Positions 48,752 to 58,728 of a stretch of DNA of 64,000 nucleotides are shown here, one piece after another (the stretch's first letter is position 1; each line of letters begins with the position of its first letter). The notes under the pieces were generated by a model. That model was given only the letters and a program-made list of their open reading frames with translations. It did no database searches and was not told the origin of the DNA. Source of the DNA: Secundilactobacillus kimchicus JCM 15530 (GTDB lineage Bacteria; Bacillota; Bacilli; Lactobacillales; Lactobacillaceae); assembly GCF_001433995.1 (NCBI RefSeq), contig NZ_AZCX01000003.1, positions 1 to 64,000 on the forward strand, written 5' to 3'. Position numbers and translations under genes: made by a program.

Positions 48752-48871
48752 GTTACTCCTCCGAATAAATAAGTATAATGGCATGATACACATATTAGAT
48801 TACCATAAATTTTCAAACCAAAAAAATTTAAAACCAATTTTTTGCGTACGAAACCCAATTAACGTTTTCAC

Positions 48872-48900
48872 TTGACACATATCTAATCATGTTCTAATAT
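48872..48900 (+). promoter_or_regulatory. Promoter of the methionine T-box operon
   Basis: TTGACA (48872-48877) and TAATAT (48895-48900) are separated by 17 bases, a good sigma-70 type promoter, a short distance before the T-box leader. Confidence 0.6.
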
Positions 48901-48919
48901 AATCACATTGAATCTTACG

Positions 48920-49197
48920 AAATTAACAGACAAACCTCATACTACGTTGAGGGGAAGAGTAGACAACTGTTAGTCACACAGAGAGTGCCACTTGTTGAGA
49001 AGGCGCGTTTAACCGTTGTTGAAGATGAGCCCTGAGTATGGCCGTGGTGAAAGCCGCTGTCACGTTTGACCCCGTTAGCGGTCCTGGCTTCGCCGATTGG
49101 CCGAGCTTTTAAGTCAGTAATTGTGAGATTACTGAGAACAGTGGTGGTACCACGTCTTGTTTGACGTCCCTGTAGCTTATAGCTGCAGGGATTTTTT
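48920..49197 (+). ncRNA. T-box leader, probably methionine-specific
   Basis: The leader has AGAGAGTG (48981-48988) in stem I, the T-box core TGGTACCACG (49145-49154) preceded by GAGAACAGTGG, and a terminator TCCCTGTAGC/GCTGCAGGGA followed by TTTTTT (about 49167-49197). Uncharged tRNA binding should stabilise the antiterminator. An ATG at 49025-49027 in GAAGATGAGC is a likely specifier, and the downstream methionine ABC transporter fits. Specifier placement needs a folded model. Confidence 0.88.
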
Positions 49198-49246
49198 GTT
49201 GGTTAATTTCGGAAGATATCGCACACAATTTTAGGGGGATTTTATC

Positions 49247-50101
49247 ATGAAGAGAAGTACGAAGTGGATTTTATGGATTATCGTTGCAGTGGTTATCATC
49301 GGAATTGGTTGGTTAAGCTTTGGCCGCGGCAGTGCCTCGAAATCTAAGACCGTCACTATTGGTGTTATCACACCAAGTAAACAGGAAAATGCTGTTTGGA
49401 ATACCGTTAAGAAAACAGCTAAAGACAAGTATGGCATCACCATTAACTTGAAAGAATTCACCGATTACTCACAGCCTAACAAGGCTTTAGCAAGTCACAA
49501 CATTGACCTGAACTCTTTTCAAACAGTTGGTTTTCTAGATCAATCAAATGATGCCAACCACCAAACATTAACCCGAATTGGTGACACCATTATCACACCA
49601 ATGAGATTGTACTCCGACAAGTACAAGAAGCCTTCTCAAATTCCAGCAGGTAGCACAATTGCCGTTCCTAATGATACTGCAAACGAAGACCGTGGGATTC
49701 GCCTTTTGGCTAGTGCTGGCTTGATCAAGTTGGATCCCAAGATTCGTTTTACAACGCCAAAGGCCATCACTAGCAACCCAAAGCATTTGAAGATCAAGGC
49801 CGTTGATGCCAACTCAACCGCCCGCGCTCTACCAGACGTTGCCGCCTCGTCAATCAACGGTGGTTTCGCTAAGAACGCCGGTGTTCCACTGAGTAAGACC
49901 ATTTTCACAGAACCATTGACCTCCTACTCTAAGCAATACGTCAACGTTATCGTTGCTAACAAAAAGGACGTCAACAACAAGATCTACAAGCAAGTTGTTA
50001 AGGCTTATCAGACCGCTGAAAACAAAAAGCAAATTGAAAAGCAATTCGGTCAGTTGGAACGGCCAGCCTGGACCATTGATTGGAGCAAAATTAGCGACTA
50101 A
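49247..50101 (+). CDS. metQ: Methionine ABC transporter substrate-binding protein (NLPA family)
   Basis: This 284-residue protein binds D/L-methionine for the MetNI importer. TVTIGVITPSKQENAVWNTV, KEFTDYSQPNKALAS and LNSFQTVGFLDQ correspond to the NLPA-family binding lobes. The N-terminus is one hydrophobic helix (WILWIIVAVVIIGIGWLSF) with no lipobox cysteine, so it seems tethered by an uncleaved anchor rather than by lipid. It starts 50 bases after the T-box terminator. Confidence 0.9.
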   Translation: MKRSTKWILWIIVAVVIIGIGWLSFGRGSASKSKTVTIGVITPSKQENAVWNTVKKTAKDKYGITINLKEFTDYSQPNKALASHNIDLNSFQTVGFLDQSNDANHQTLTRIGDTIITPMRLYSDKYKKPSQIPAGSTIAVPNDTANEDRGIRLLASAGLIKLDPKIRFTTPKAITSNPKHLKIKAVDANSTARALPDVAASSINGGFAKNAGVPLSKTIFTEPLTSYSKQYVNVIVANKKDVNNKIYKQVVKAYQTAENKKQIEKQFGQLERPAWTIDWSKISD

Positions 50102-50113
50102 CGGAGGTACACT

Positions 50114-51196
50114 ATGACGGAACCCATTATTAAATTAGAAGACGTCAACGTGACGTTCCAGCAAAAAAACCAGACATTGCCAGCCGTTCAACATGTCAAC
50201 CTTGATATTAATCAAGGCGATATTTACGGCATCGTGGGCTATTCAGGTGCCGGCAAATCCACGTTATCGCGGACCATCAATTTGCTGCAGAACCCCACTA
50301 GCGGGAAAGTGACCGTCAACGGGCGCGTCTTCTTCGACCAAAAAGTCACGATTAAAGCGAAAGAACTACGCCAGGAACGCCAAAAAATTGGCATGATTTT
50401 CCAGCATTTTAACTTGCTCAATGAACAAACCGTTATTCAAAACGTGGCCTTTGCGTTAAAGCACAGCAAACTCAAGGAAAAGGAAATCACGGCCAAAGCT
50501 AAAGAACTATTGGACCTAGTCGGCTTAGGCGAATACGCGAACTCGTATGCCGCACAACTTTCTGGTGGACAACAACAACGAGTGGCCATCGCTCGGGCAT
50601 TGGCCAACGACCCCAAGATTTTGATTTCTGATGAGTCCACCTCCGCGCTGGACCCGCAAAACACTAACCAGATACTGGACTTATTGAAGGATCTCAATAA
50701 GCGGTTGAACCTTACCGTTATCTTGATCACTCACGAAATCGACGCTGTTAAGCGAATTGCCAATAAAGTGGCCGTGATGGATCATGGCCAAATCATCGAA
50801 AAAGGCAGCTTAATCGACGTGTTCATTCACCCTAAACAAGAACTCACGCAAAAGCTAATTGGCTTCAACGACGGTCCTTTGAAGGCTATTGGCCTGCTAA
50901 CCAAGAGCGGTGAGCGAACGCAGGACGAAACCTTCGTGAAGCTGACCTATACCGGTGGCGAAGTCAATGAACCAATCGTTGTGAAGTTGTACAAGGACTT
51001 CAGTGTCGCTGCAAATATCATTTACAGTAACGTGGACTTCTTAGGTGACCAACTTATCGGGACACTGTTTATTAGCTTACAGGGTGACGATGCTAACATC
51101 CGATCATCCATCGCGTACTTGAACAGTCACAACGTCACGGTCGAAGAGATTCAACAGGGAAAAAAACAAAACGAAAGTGAGGCTGAAGCCGTATGA
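50114..51196 (+). CDS. metN: Methionine ABC transporter ATP-binding protein
   Basis: The 360-residue ATPase drives methionine import. Walker A is GYSGAGKST, the signature LSGGQQQR, Walker B ILISDEST, and the switch His is in ILITHEID. The C-terminal NIL domain (about 280-350) is the methionine-sensing region of MetN proteins, which allows product inhibition. It overlaps metI by four bases (ATGA) and lies 12 bases after metQ. Confidence 0.94.
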   Translation: MTEPIIKLEDVNVTFQQKNQTLPAVQHVNLDINQGDIYGIVGYSGAGKSTLSRTINLLQNPTSGKVTVNGRVFFDQKVTIKAKELRQERQKIGMIFQHFNLLNEQTVIQNVAFALKHSKLKEKEITAKAKELLDLVGLGEYANSYAAQLSGGQQQRVAIARALANDPKILISDESTSALDPQNTNQILDLLKDLNKRLNLTVILITHEIDAVKRIANKVAVMDHGQIIEKGSLIDVFIHPKQELTQKLIGFNDGPLKAIGLLTKSGERTQDETFVKLTYTGGEVNEPIVVKLYKDFSVAANIIYSNVDFLGDQLIGTLFISLQGDDANIRSSIAYLNSHNVTVEEIQQGKKQNESEAEAV

Positions 51197-51894
51197 CAAC
51201 ATGGTTTGCACACACATTTCCAAACGTCGTTTACCTCGGTTGGGGCGGATCAGATGGCTGGGAAACCGCCATCATTCAAACCCTTTATATGACCTTTTGG
51301 CCCGCTATCTTCGGCGGTATCCTAGGCCTACTATTCGGGCTTGGACTTGTTCTCACTGAGGACGGCGGCGTCCTTGAAAATCACGCATCATTTACGTTCT
51401 TTGATAAGGTTGTTTCGCTTTTTCGAGCGGTTCCATTCATTATTTTGCTGGCGTTTATTGCCCCAGTGACTCAAAAGATTGTCGGCACTCAAATTGGAAC
51501 CACAGCCGCATTAGTCCCACTTTCACTAGGGGTCTTCCCCTTCTTCGCGCGTCAGGTGCAAGTTGCCCTGAAGGGTGTCGATAAGGGTGTGATTGAAGCC
51601 GCCCAATCAGTTGGCGCAACGTTATCTGACCTCATCTTTACCGTATATTTGCGGGAGGCGCGATCAGAGTTAATCCGGGTATCAACGGTGACGCTGATTA
51701 GCTTAGTTGGTCTGACTGCGATGGCTGGTGCGATTGGCGCCGGTGGCCTCGGAAACATGGCGATCGCTTACGGGTACAACCGGTTTGCCAACGATACGAC
51801 GCTTATCGCAACCCTACTTGTTTTAGTGTTAGTTCTAATCATCCAATTTTCGGGTGACTTCCTTGCGAAAGTATTCAATCATAAAGCCGCCTAA
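51193..51894 (+). CDS. metI: Methionine ABC transporter permease
   Basis: This 233-residue membrane protein has five or six hydrophobic helices and the permease motif region EAAQSVGATLSDLIFTVYL (about 133-151), which docks to MetN. VSLFRAVPFIILLAFIAPV is the typical MetI region. It overlaps metN by four bases. Its partner genes and T-box control establish methionine transport. Confidence 0.93.
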   Translation: MTTWFAHTFPNVVYLGWGGSDGWETAIIQTLYMTFWPAIFGGILGLLFGLGLVLTEDGGVLENHASFTFFDKVVSLFRAVPFIILLAFIAPVTQKIVGTQIGTTAALVPLSLGVFPFFARQVQVALKGVDKGVIEAAQSVGATLSDLIFTVYLREARSELIRVSTVTLISLVGLTAMAGAIGAGGLGNMAIAYGYNRFANDTTLIATLLVLVLVLIIQFSGDFLAKVFNHKAA

Positions 51895-51942
51895 ATCGGC
51901 CACTTCCACAAGAAACTGTTGAATGAGGAGGCCTTTAAGGCT

Positions 51943-53118
51943 ATGGAAAAAGAAGCAGAACTCAATATTTTAAGGGATTTAATCAAGATTCAGACGCCTA
52001 ATAGCAACGAACTCCGAGTTGCCGAATACATTGGCAAGTTGTTCGATGCTCACGGTATCAGCTATTACATCGACAAATTCGATGATGACCCGACTCGCGC
52101 CAACTTGGTGGCCGAAATTGGTGAAAAGGAAACGGACGACGTGCTGGCATTTGCTGGTCACCAAGATACCGTCGCCATCACCGACCCAGACGACTGGACT
52201 CACGATCCGTTCGATCCCGTCATCGAAGGCGATAAGTTGTACGGTCGCGGCGCCGCCGATATGAAGAGTGGTCTAGCAGCGCAAATTATCGCGTTGATCG
52301 ACCTCGCCGATAGTGGCGTTAAAATTCCAGGCACGCTGCGCTTCATCGCAACAGCGGGCGAAGAATACGGGACCCCGGGTGCTTGGAAGCTGAACGCAGC
52401 TGGTGTCGTAAAAGACGTCAGCGCTCTGGTCATCGGCGAACCAACGAGTGGCGACGTGATCTACGCCCATTCCGGCAGCATGAACTACAAGGTGGTCAGT
52501 CACGGCACTGCCGTTCATAGCTCGACACCGGAGCTTGGAGTTAATGCCATCAAGGGATTGAATGCCTTCATCAACGCTGAGGATACGCTCTTCGACGATG
52601 CCGGTGAAGACCCCTACCTTGGCCACGTTAAGCACAGCATCACGCTGATTAGCGGTGGCGATCAGGTCAACATCATTCCCGATCACGCCGAACTTTGGGG
52701 CAACATCCGCCCCACTGAAACGTTTAACAATGACCAAGTCATTGAGCATCTCGAAAGTGCGATTCGCCAACTCAACGATTCAACGCCGTTCAATCTAGAA
52801 CTGACAATTACCCATAACTTCTTGCCAGTTGAGACCGAACCGGACAACGAATTCGTTCAATTGGTAAAAACCGCTTCTGACAATGCGTATGCAGCTGATG
52901 ACCGCACACCGAAACTGGACACAATTAATGGCGCGACGGATGCTAGTGTCTTTGTCACGACTAACGATCAGATGCCAGTTGTGATTTTTGGTGCTGACCA
53001 GTGGGACAAGGCGCATCAGGTTAATGAATATACAACCTTGAGTAGTTTTTATGCGACGATTGATGGCTATGAAGAAATTGCTAAGAAGTATTTTGAGGTT
53101 AAGGTTGCAGCTAAATAG
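51943..53118 (+). CDS. M20 family metallopeptidase / deacylase (ArgE/DapE group)
   Basis: The 391-residue enzyme has the M20 two-zinc core: the metal site in FAGHQDTVA, the bridging Asp in LYGRGAADMKSG and the catalytic Glu in ATAGEEYGTPG, with a dimerisation domain (about 180-290). Members hydrolyse N-acyl amino acids or dipeptides. It is 48 bases after metI with only GAGGAGG between and is followed by a terminator, so it is part of the methionine T-box operon. A role in releasing methionine from N-acyl or peptide forms is likely. ATG 51943 is chosen by the GAGGAGG spacing of 11. Confidence 0.85.
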   Translation: MEKEAELNILRDLIKIQTPNSNELRVAEYIGKLFDAHGISYYIDKFDDDPTRANLVAEIGEKETDDVLAFAGHQDTVAITDPDDWTHDPFDPVIEGDKLYGRGAADMKSGLAAQIIALIDLADSGVKIPGTLRFIATAGEEYGTPGAWKLNAAGVVKDVSALVIGEPTSGDVIYAHSGSMNYKVVSHGTAVHSSTPELGVNAIKGLNAFINAEDTLFDDAGEDPYLGHVKHSITLISGGDQVNIIPDHAELWGNIRPTETFNNDQVIEHLESAIRQLNDSTPFNLELTITHNFLPVETEPDNEFVQLVKTASDNAYAADDRTPKLDTINGATDASVFVTTNDQMPVVIFGADQWDKAHQVNEYTTLSSFYATIDGYEEIAKKYFEVKVAAK

Positions 53119-53126
53119 TTTGTCAT

Positions 53127-53171
53127 ACAAAGGACCACTGACGGTTGAGATCATCGTCAGTGGTCCTTTGT
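53127..53171. terminator. Bidirectional terminator
   Basis: ACAAAGGACCACTGACG and its complement pair across an 11-base loop between the convergent M20 and RpiR genes. Confidence 0.92.
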
Positions 53172-53189
53172 TTGTGCTTATATTCTTCA

Positions 53190-54002
53190 CTAATTCTTGC
53201 CACTCAATTTAACAAAGTTAAAATCCCGGCCACCGTAATCCTCAATGTATTGATACAGAATCAACTCCATGACGGCGATCGTCGAAATTCTCGAACTAAT
53301 TTCAGTGTTGTACACCGAAACATCATCCGCAAAAATATACAGGTTCAAATCACTCAAATTTTGAATCGTATTGTTATCGGGTTCGGTCACTGAAATAATT
53401 AGCGGTTTCTCACCATTTTCGACAAATTCATTGATCATCTGCAAGTATTCTGCATCTTGACCGTCGTAGGTTAAGAAAAAAACGACATCATTCTTTTTTA
53501 CCTGGTGGCAAGCAACAGCCCTGAAGTCGTGGTCACGTGGGTACTCCACCTCAAATCCAGCCATTGTGTACAGATAATGAATGTACTCAGTTGCGTACTT
53601 GTCTACCCCCTTTGAAAAAAAGAATAACCGGGGATGTTCAGCTAATTTGGATGTGATTTGGTGAAGCTTTTCCGTCGAAATGACCCGAACGGACTCTGTA
53701 ATGTTTTTTAAATACTCTTCTCGATAATCCGTCTGAGAAACGGTAAACGGTGATGGCTTTTCTTCGTCTTTGTTATTGAGCACCGTGAACTTTATCACCG
53801 TGGTAAATTCGCTGAAACCAGAAAACCCAATTTTTTTGACAAAACGCAAAAAAGTGGCAGTTGATACAAACGTTTCTGCCGCCACTTCGCGAATACTTTG
53901 GGTTTTAATATGATCCATGTTTTTAATGACGTAGTCAAATAAGGACTGCTCACTCTTGGTTAATGAACTTAAGTGGGCGTTGACGATCTCGAAGAAGTTC
54001 AT
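53190..54002 (-). CDS. RpiR-family regulator of the agmatine cluster
   Basis: The 270-residue protein has an N-terminal RpiR helix-turn-helix (about 1-77; VAAETFVSTATFLRFVKKIG is the recognition part) and a SIS sugar-phosphate-binding domain (about 120-250). It overlaps the second agmatine deiminase by four bases and is the last gene of the agu operon. In L. brevis an RpiR-type gene lies at the same place. It may sense a sugar phosphate and adjust agmatine use to carbon supply. A TTTCAT-rich palindrome before ptcA is a candidate site. Confidence 0.83.
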   Translation of the reverse strand: MNFFEIVNAHLSSLTKSEQSLFDYVIKNMDHIKTQSIREVAAETFVSTATFLRFVKKIGFSGFSEFTTVIKFTVLNNKDEEKPSPFTVSQTDYREEYLKNITESVRVISTEKLHQITSKLAEHPRLFFFSKGVDKYATEYIHYLYTMAGFEVEYPRDHDFRAVACHQVKKNDVVFFLTYDGQDAEYLQMINEFVENGEKPLIISVTEPDNNTIQNLSDLNLYIFADDVSVYNTEISSRISTIAVMELILYQYIEDYGGRDFNFVKLSGKN

Positions 54003-55108
54003 CGGCTGTCACCTCCAAGATGATGAGTCGGAACACTTAGCACAAGAGTATGGAGGCCCCCTCCACCTGTTAAAAATTCTCTAGCGGGGAAACCAACGAC
54101 TTCACGACTAGGAAAAAATGAAGCAAATTGTTGTTTTGCGACTTCGTCTTGAGGGTCATCAAACTCTGGTACTACCACTGCCTCATTCAGCAATATGGCA
54201 TTAACGTAGGTTGCCGTTAGTCGCTGGCCTGCATTCCTTGGCAACATCCCATTAATCGGATCAACCCCATTAGCCTCTTCTTGAGACAGCCATTGGGGCT
54301 TAGGCCCGATGACCTTATGAATTTTCAGTTTTCGTCCTCTCGCATCAGTTTCATTTTCCAATATCCGAAGCGCCTCATGGCTAGAACCATACTGGTCGTC
54401 CGTCTCATCATCAGTCCATGTCAGCAAAATTTCTCCCGGTTCAACGAAGCTCACCATATTGTCAGCATCTCCCCCGGTCTCATCCATGAAAAATCCCTGT
54501 TTAAGCCAAATGACCTTCGTAATCCCTAGATAGTCATGAAAGATCTGTTCAGCATCCGTCTTCGTAATTTGACCGTTTCTGCCCTCAGATAAAATAACAT
54601 CCTCGGTGGTAATCAGTGTTCCCTCGCCATCCACTGCAACCGAGCAGCCTTCCAACACGAAATCTGATTGATAGCTATCAAAACGGTCCAAATCCGCAAG
54701 TTTCAGCCCTAGTTCATCGTCCTTATCCCACGGAAAGTACAGACCATCTAGAAGCCCGCCCCAGGCGTTAAACGAAAAGTCGACACACCTGACCTGCTGG
54801 TTGGCATCAACCACATAAAACGGTCCTGTATCCTTAACGAAAGCATCATTACTGCTCATTTCAATCACCCGAATTTCATCAGGTAACGCGCCTCGAGCAT
54901 TCTTGTACTGATTTTCGTTCACTAGAACCGTGATTGCCTGATACTGCGACAATAGTTTCGCAAGCTGCACAAACTTCTTTTGAGCTGGCTTGCCACCATC
55001 CCGCCAATTATCTGGGCGCTGCGGCCATATCATATAACCAGATTCAAAGTCTTCAAACTCTCCCGGCAACCTAAAACCGTCTTGAATTGGTGTTGATTCT
55101 TGGATCAT
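53999..55108 (-). CDS. aguA2: Agmatine deiminase paralogue lacking the catalytic Cys and His
   Basis: This 369-residue protein is a full-length agmatine deiminase homologue ([33 protein letters not shown]). In the active enzyme the C-terminal GGGNIHCIT carries the nucleophilic Cys; here the segment is GGGGLHTLV, with Thr354 in its place. The catalytic His of ETNGHVDN is Asp214 (ETGGDADN), and the Arg of WVRDCG is Lys in FVKDTG. The chain is intact and translated from a good start (AAAGGGG), and the gene overlaps rpiR. It is probably an inactive or changed-function protein. Hydrolysis of agmatine is not expected. Confidence 0.85.
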   Translation of the reverse strand: MIQESTPIQDGFRLPGEFEDFESGYMIWPQRPDNWRDGGKPAQKKFVQLAKLLSQYQAITVLVNENQYKNARGALPDEIRVIEMSSNDAFVKDTGPFYVVDANQQVRCVDFSFNAWGGLLDGLYFPWDKDDELGLKLADLDRFDSYQSDFVLEGCSVAVDGEGTLITTEDVILSEGRNGQITKTDAEQIFHDYLGITKVIWLKQGFFMDETGGDADNMVSFVEPGEILLTWTDDETDDQYGSSHEALRILENETDARGRKLKIHKVIGPKPQWLSQEEANGVDPINGMLPRNAGQRLTATYVNAILLNEAVVVPEFDDPQDEVAKQQFASFFPSREVVGFPAREFLTGGGGLHTLVLSVPTHHLGGDSR

Positions 55109-55138
55109 CTACGAAACAGCCCCTTTGACTGGTCAAAA

Positions 55139-56104
55139 TTAGATTAACGTACTCGCTGGCACCTTAGAGATGACGGTGCCGTCTCCATTTTCCAAGAAGT
55201 TCGCAATATTATCTAGCGATGTGATGACAGCTCGTCCGTTATCTGAATTTTCAACAAAATCGATAGCCGCTTGCACTTTGGGTAGCATGCTCCCTTTGGC
55301 AAATTGATTTTCGTCTACATATTTTTTTAACTCGTTTATTGTAACATCTTCAAGTGCTTTTTGATTTGGCGTATTGAAATTCACAAATACGTGATCGACG
55401 GCTGTCAAAATGATCAGCAAATCTGCACGAACTTGTTCGGCCAATTTCTCAGAAGCAAAATCCTTATCGATAACCGCCTCTCTACCGACCAAACGATTCC
55501 CTTCACGAACAACCGGGACGCCACCGCCACCAACTGAAATGGGGACCACACCGCTCTTAACCAATTTCTCAACAACGAGCGCTTCGTGGACATCAATCGG
55601 CTTGGGTGACGGTACGACTCGCCGATAGCCACGCCCTGCATCTTCAACGAACTTAAAGTCTGGGTGGGTAGCAGATTGAACTTTCGCTTCTTCTTCAGAA
55701 TAAAATGGTCCAATCGGCTTAGAAGGATCGCTGAACGCTTGATCATCAGGACTAACCTCTACCTGCGTCACAACGGTAGCAACAGAGACGTCCAACCCAG
55801 CCGCTGTGATGACTTCGTCTAAGGCATTTTGTAGCCAATACCCAATGCTGCCTTGGGTCATTGCGACGGCAGTGTCGATTGGCATTGCTGGGTTTGTCTC
55901 AGTACTACCAGCAGCTTGCTGTAATAACAAATTACCCACCTGTGGTCCGTTACCATGAGAGACGATTAATTCATCGCCATTTTTGATGAACTTGACCAAC
56001 GATTTGGCGGTTTCTCTTAATGCATTTTGCTGTGCTTCAGCTGACGCATCCTTGGATAAGATGGCGTTGCCCCCAAGAGCCACGACGATTCGACGTTTTG
56101 ACAT
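55139..56104 (-). CDS. arcC: Carbamate kinase
   Basis: The 321-residue kinase makes ATP from carbamoyl phosphate and ADP, the energy-yielding end of the agmatine deiminase pathway. [10 protein letters not shown] at the N-terminus, [14 protein letters not shown] and [11 protein letters not shown] are the family motifs. TGGAGG lies before the ATG at 56104; the longer frame (to 56137) is not needed. It lies between the two deiminase copies. Confidence 0.94.
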   Translation of the reverse strand: MSKRRIVVALGGNAILSKDASAEAQQNALRETAKSLVKFIKNGDELIVSHGNGPQVGNLLLQQAAGSTETNPAMPIDTAVAMTQGSIGYWLQNALDEVITAAGLDVSVATVVTQVEVSPDDQAFSDPSKPIGPFYSEEEAKVQSATHPDFKFVEDAGRGYRRVVPSPKPIDVHEALVVEKLVKSGVVPISVGGGGVPVVREGNRLVGREAVIDKDFASEKLAEQVRADLLIILTAVDHVFVNFNTPNQKALEDVTINELKKYVDENQFAKGSMLPKVQAAIDFVENSDNGRAVITSLDNIANFLENGDGTVISKVPASTLI

Positions 56105-56131
56105 GTTATAACCTCCATTTTTAAAGAAATA

Positions 56132-56157
56132 GAGCAAAACATTTTAACGTTTTGCTC
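56132..56157 (-). other. Intercistronic hairpin between aguA1 and arcC
   Basis: GAGCAAAAC pairs with GTTTTGCTC across an 8-base loop, with no strong T-run after it. It may tune stability or partially terminate the operon transcript. Confidence 0.5.
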
Positions 56158-56174
56158 CTTTCTCACAGAAAATT

Positions 56175-57269
56175 CTAGTTTTGTGGCACTTGTTGGGTGA
56201 TGCAGTGAATATTACCGCCACCTAACAAGATTTCACGTGCAGGAACACCAACGATTTTACGATCTGGGTAGAGCTTTGATAGTGTTTCTTTAGCTTTTTC
56301 ATCGTTTGGATCTCCAAATGTTGGGAAAACGATCCCGCCATTCGCAGTGTAGTAGTTAACGTAGCTAGCTGCTAACCGTTCGCCTTCGGTCCGTGGTAAT
56401 GTTCCGTCAACCGCGTCCACACCTTCAGATTCTTCTTTAGTGATGGTCACCGGCTTTGGGACATATAGTTTTTCGACTTGAATCTTACGACCCTTAGCAT
56501 CAGTGGCATTCTCCAAAATCTCAAAGTTTTCCTTTGAAATTTCGTATTGAGGATCACTCTGATCGTCAGTCCAAGCTAATGCGACCACGCCCGGCTTAAC
56601 GAAGTTGGCAATATTATCAACGTGACCATTAGTTTCATCGAGATAGATCCCACGCTTCAACCAGATGATTTTTTCCAAGTTCAGGTGTTCTTTCAGAACT
56701 TCTTCAATCTGCTCTTTAGAAAGCTGGGAGTTCCGTCCTTGCGACAAAAGGCATTCCTCAGTCGTAATCAAGGTTCCTTCACCATCAACATGAATTGAAC
56801 CACCTTCAAGAATGAAGTCATCAAGACGGTAACGGTCAACATGTTCCAATTCGGCCATTTTTGAAGCCACACGATCATCTTTGTCCCATGGGAAGTACAA
56901 GCCATCTACTAATCCGCCCCATGCGTTAAAGGTCCAATCTACAGCTCGCAAGTCGCCCTGATCGTTTTTTACGAAGGTCGCCCCACAGTCACGAACCCAT
57001 GAATCATCATTGGAGATTTCAACAACTTCAACATCGTCAGGTAACATGTTTAAGGCATTTTCATATTGAGCGTCACTAACGCCAACTGTGACGTGTTCGA
57101 ATTGAGAGATTGCCTTGGCAACTTCAACAAATGTCTTTTGAGCTGGTTTTCCACCATTACGCCAGTTGTCAGGCCGCTCTGGCCAAAGAATGTAAACACC
57201 TTTGTGAGGTTCAAATTCCCCGGGCATTCTGTAACCGTCTTTTTTAGGGGTGCTATCTAAAGTCTTCAT
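56175..57269 (-). CDS. aguA1: Agmatine deiminase
   Basis: The 364-residue enzyme converts agmatine to N-carbamoylputrescine and ammonia. All expected catalytic residues are visible: His216 in DETNGHVDN, the Asp/Arg pair in WVRDCGATF (92-94), and the nucleophile Cys356 in [10 protein letters not shown]. It lies 20 bases after the antiporter gene. Together with ptcA and arcC it yields one ATP per agmatine and raises cytoplasmic pH. Confidence 0.96.
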   Translation of the reverse strand: MKTLDSTPKKDGYRMPGEFEPHKGVYILWPERPDNWRNGGKPAQKTFVEVAKAISQFEHVTVGVSDAQYENALNMLPDDVEVVEISNDDSWVRDCGATFVKNDQGDLRAVDWTFNAWGGLVDGLYFPWDKDDRVASKMAELEHVDRYRLDDFILEGGSIHVDGEGTLITTEECLLSQGRNSQLSKEQIEEVLKEHLNLEKIIWLKRGIYLDETNGHVDNIANFVKPGVVALAWTDDQSDPQYEISKENFEILENATDAKGRKIQVEKLYVPKPVTITKEESEGVDAVDGTLPRTEGERLAASYVNYYTANGGIVFPTFGDPNDEKAKETLSKLYPDRKIVGVPAREILLGGGNIHCITQQVPQN

Positions 57270-57289
57270 GTTCGTTTCTCCTTTTTAAA

Positions 57290-58681
57290 TTAATGAGTGG
57301 CAGTCGAATGGGCTTTCTTCGCCGCATTTTCACTGTGATTAGCATATCGGACGACAATCTCTCCAACCGCTAAGGTGATAATCGTCCCGATCAAAATCGG
57401 CATTTTACTGGAAATTTCAGCGTGAGTACCATTCAATGGAATGATAGTGAAGATAATCGTCACAACAAGGAGAACCTCAGGAACCCAAGTCATCAGTTGA
57501 ATCATAAACTGATTACCTGGCACCTTGAATGGACGCTCACGGTTAGGATCCATTTTACGTAGCTTCAAGAACGCTGGGAACATCATCATATAAGACATCA
57601 GCAGTGCGACAACGTTGAGGGAGAAGAATGCCCAGAAAATATCTTGATTAGGAATGAACGGAGCAGCGATCACTAGAACGGATGCCACGATTCCGTTAAG
57701 GTAACCCGTCCCAACAGGCATGTCGTTCTTATCTTCCTTGCCAAACACTGCTGGTAGAACGTGGTCCTTGGCCGCATAATCAGCAACGTAGTTCACACCC
57801 AGTGCCCAAGAAATCATCTCAGAAGCCAGAATGTACAGGAAGAGAATACCAATAATAACAACGAACCAATTCATGTGCCCAAGCATTAGAATGAAACTGT
57901 CGAGCAAGCCACTTGAAGCTGAGAGCTTGCTTGTTGGTACGGCAACACTCATCCCAAAGGCTGAAAGCAGGTAGAAGAAAGCAATCAGAATACCGCCATA
58001 AATGATGGCTTGTGGAATCTGCTTCTTGGGATTGTCCATATCATCAGCCATTGTGGCAACCACTTCAAATCCAAGGAAGTTGAAGATAATAACTGACAAG
58101 TTACTGAAACTGTTAACGTTCATTTGAGGTAACAGGTTGTGTGGTGCAAAACTATTGGCGACACCTTTAGTGACCGCCACATAGACACCTAAAACAAATA
58201 GCGACAGGATTGTAAAGATTTTCGCAAAAGCAGCTAAGTTCAGTATCCATTTGCTTTCTGACACTGGCTTGTTTCCTAAAACGACAACGAACCAAACAAA
58301 CACTAATTCGATCAAAATTGAAGCGAAGGTACTGAGATGCAATCCAAATATTGTACCGGCAACCTGCGAGAATAAAACGGCTAGGCTAGCCATCCAAATC
58401 GGATAGTTAATCCAGTAAACCCACGCGAGTCGGCCACCCCAACGAGAGCCAAAAGCTTGTTTAACCCAGTCGTACAGACCACCGTCCCCAGTATAAGCCG
58501 TGCCAAGTTCTGATGAAATAAGTCCGTATGGCAAGAAGAACAGGATCAGTAAGAAAATCCACCAGAAGAATTGTGACGTCCCAATTGCCGCTGCTGGTGC
58601 GGCTGACTCAACAACCAAGATCACTACAACCGACATGAGGACCGCATCAAACAATCTAAATTTCTTTTTACCGTTTTCCAT
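57290..58681 (-). CDS. aguD: Agmatine/putrescine antiporter (APC family)
   Basis: The 463-residue transporter has about 12 hydrophobic segments and belongs to the amino acid-polyamine-organocation family: MSVVVILVVESAAPAAAIG at the first helix and GDGGLYDWVKQAFGSRWGG after it. It should exchange external agmatine for putrescine. GGAG lies 10 bases before the ATG at 58681; the ATG at 58690 is too near that site. It is in the canonical place between ptcA and aguA1. Confidence 0.92.
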   Translation of the reverse strand: MENGKKKFRLFDAVLMSVVVILVVESAAPAAAIGTSQFFWWIFLLILFFLPYGLISSELGTAYTGDGGLYDWVKQAFGSRWGGRLAWVYWINYPIWMASLAVLFSQVAGTIFGLHLSTFASILIELVFVWFVVVLGNKPVSESKWILNLAAFAKIFTILSLFVLGVYVAVTKGVANSFAPHNLLPQMNVNSFSNLSVIIFNFLGFEVVATMADDMDNPKKQIPQAIIYGGILIAFFYLLSAFGMSVAVPTSKLSASSGLLDSFILMLGHMNWFVVIIGILFLYILASEMISWALGVNYVADYAAKDHVLPAVFGKEDKNDMPVGTGYLNGIVASVLVIAAPFIPNQDIFWAFFSLNVVALLMSYMMMFPAFLKLRKMDPNRERPFKVPGNQFMIQLMTWVPEVLLVVTIIFTIIPLNGTHAEISSKMPILIGTIITLAVGEIVVRYANHSENAAKKAHSTATH

Positions 58682-58728
58682 GATGTTCATTCTCCAATCT
58701 TAAGTGCGAATCGCACCGTTTCCGGAGC

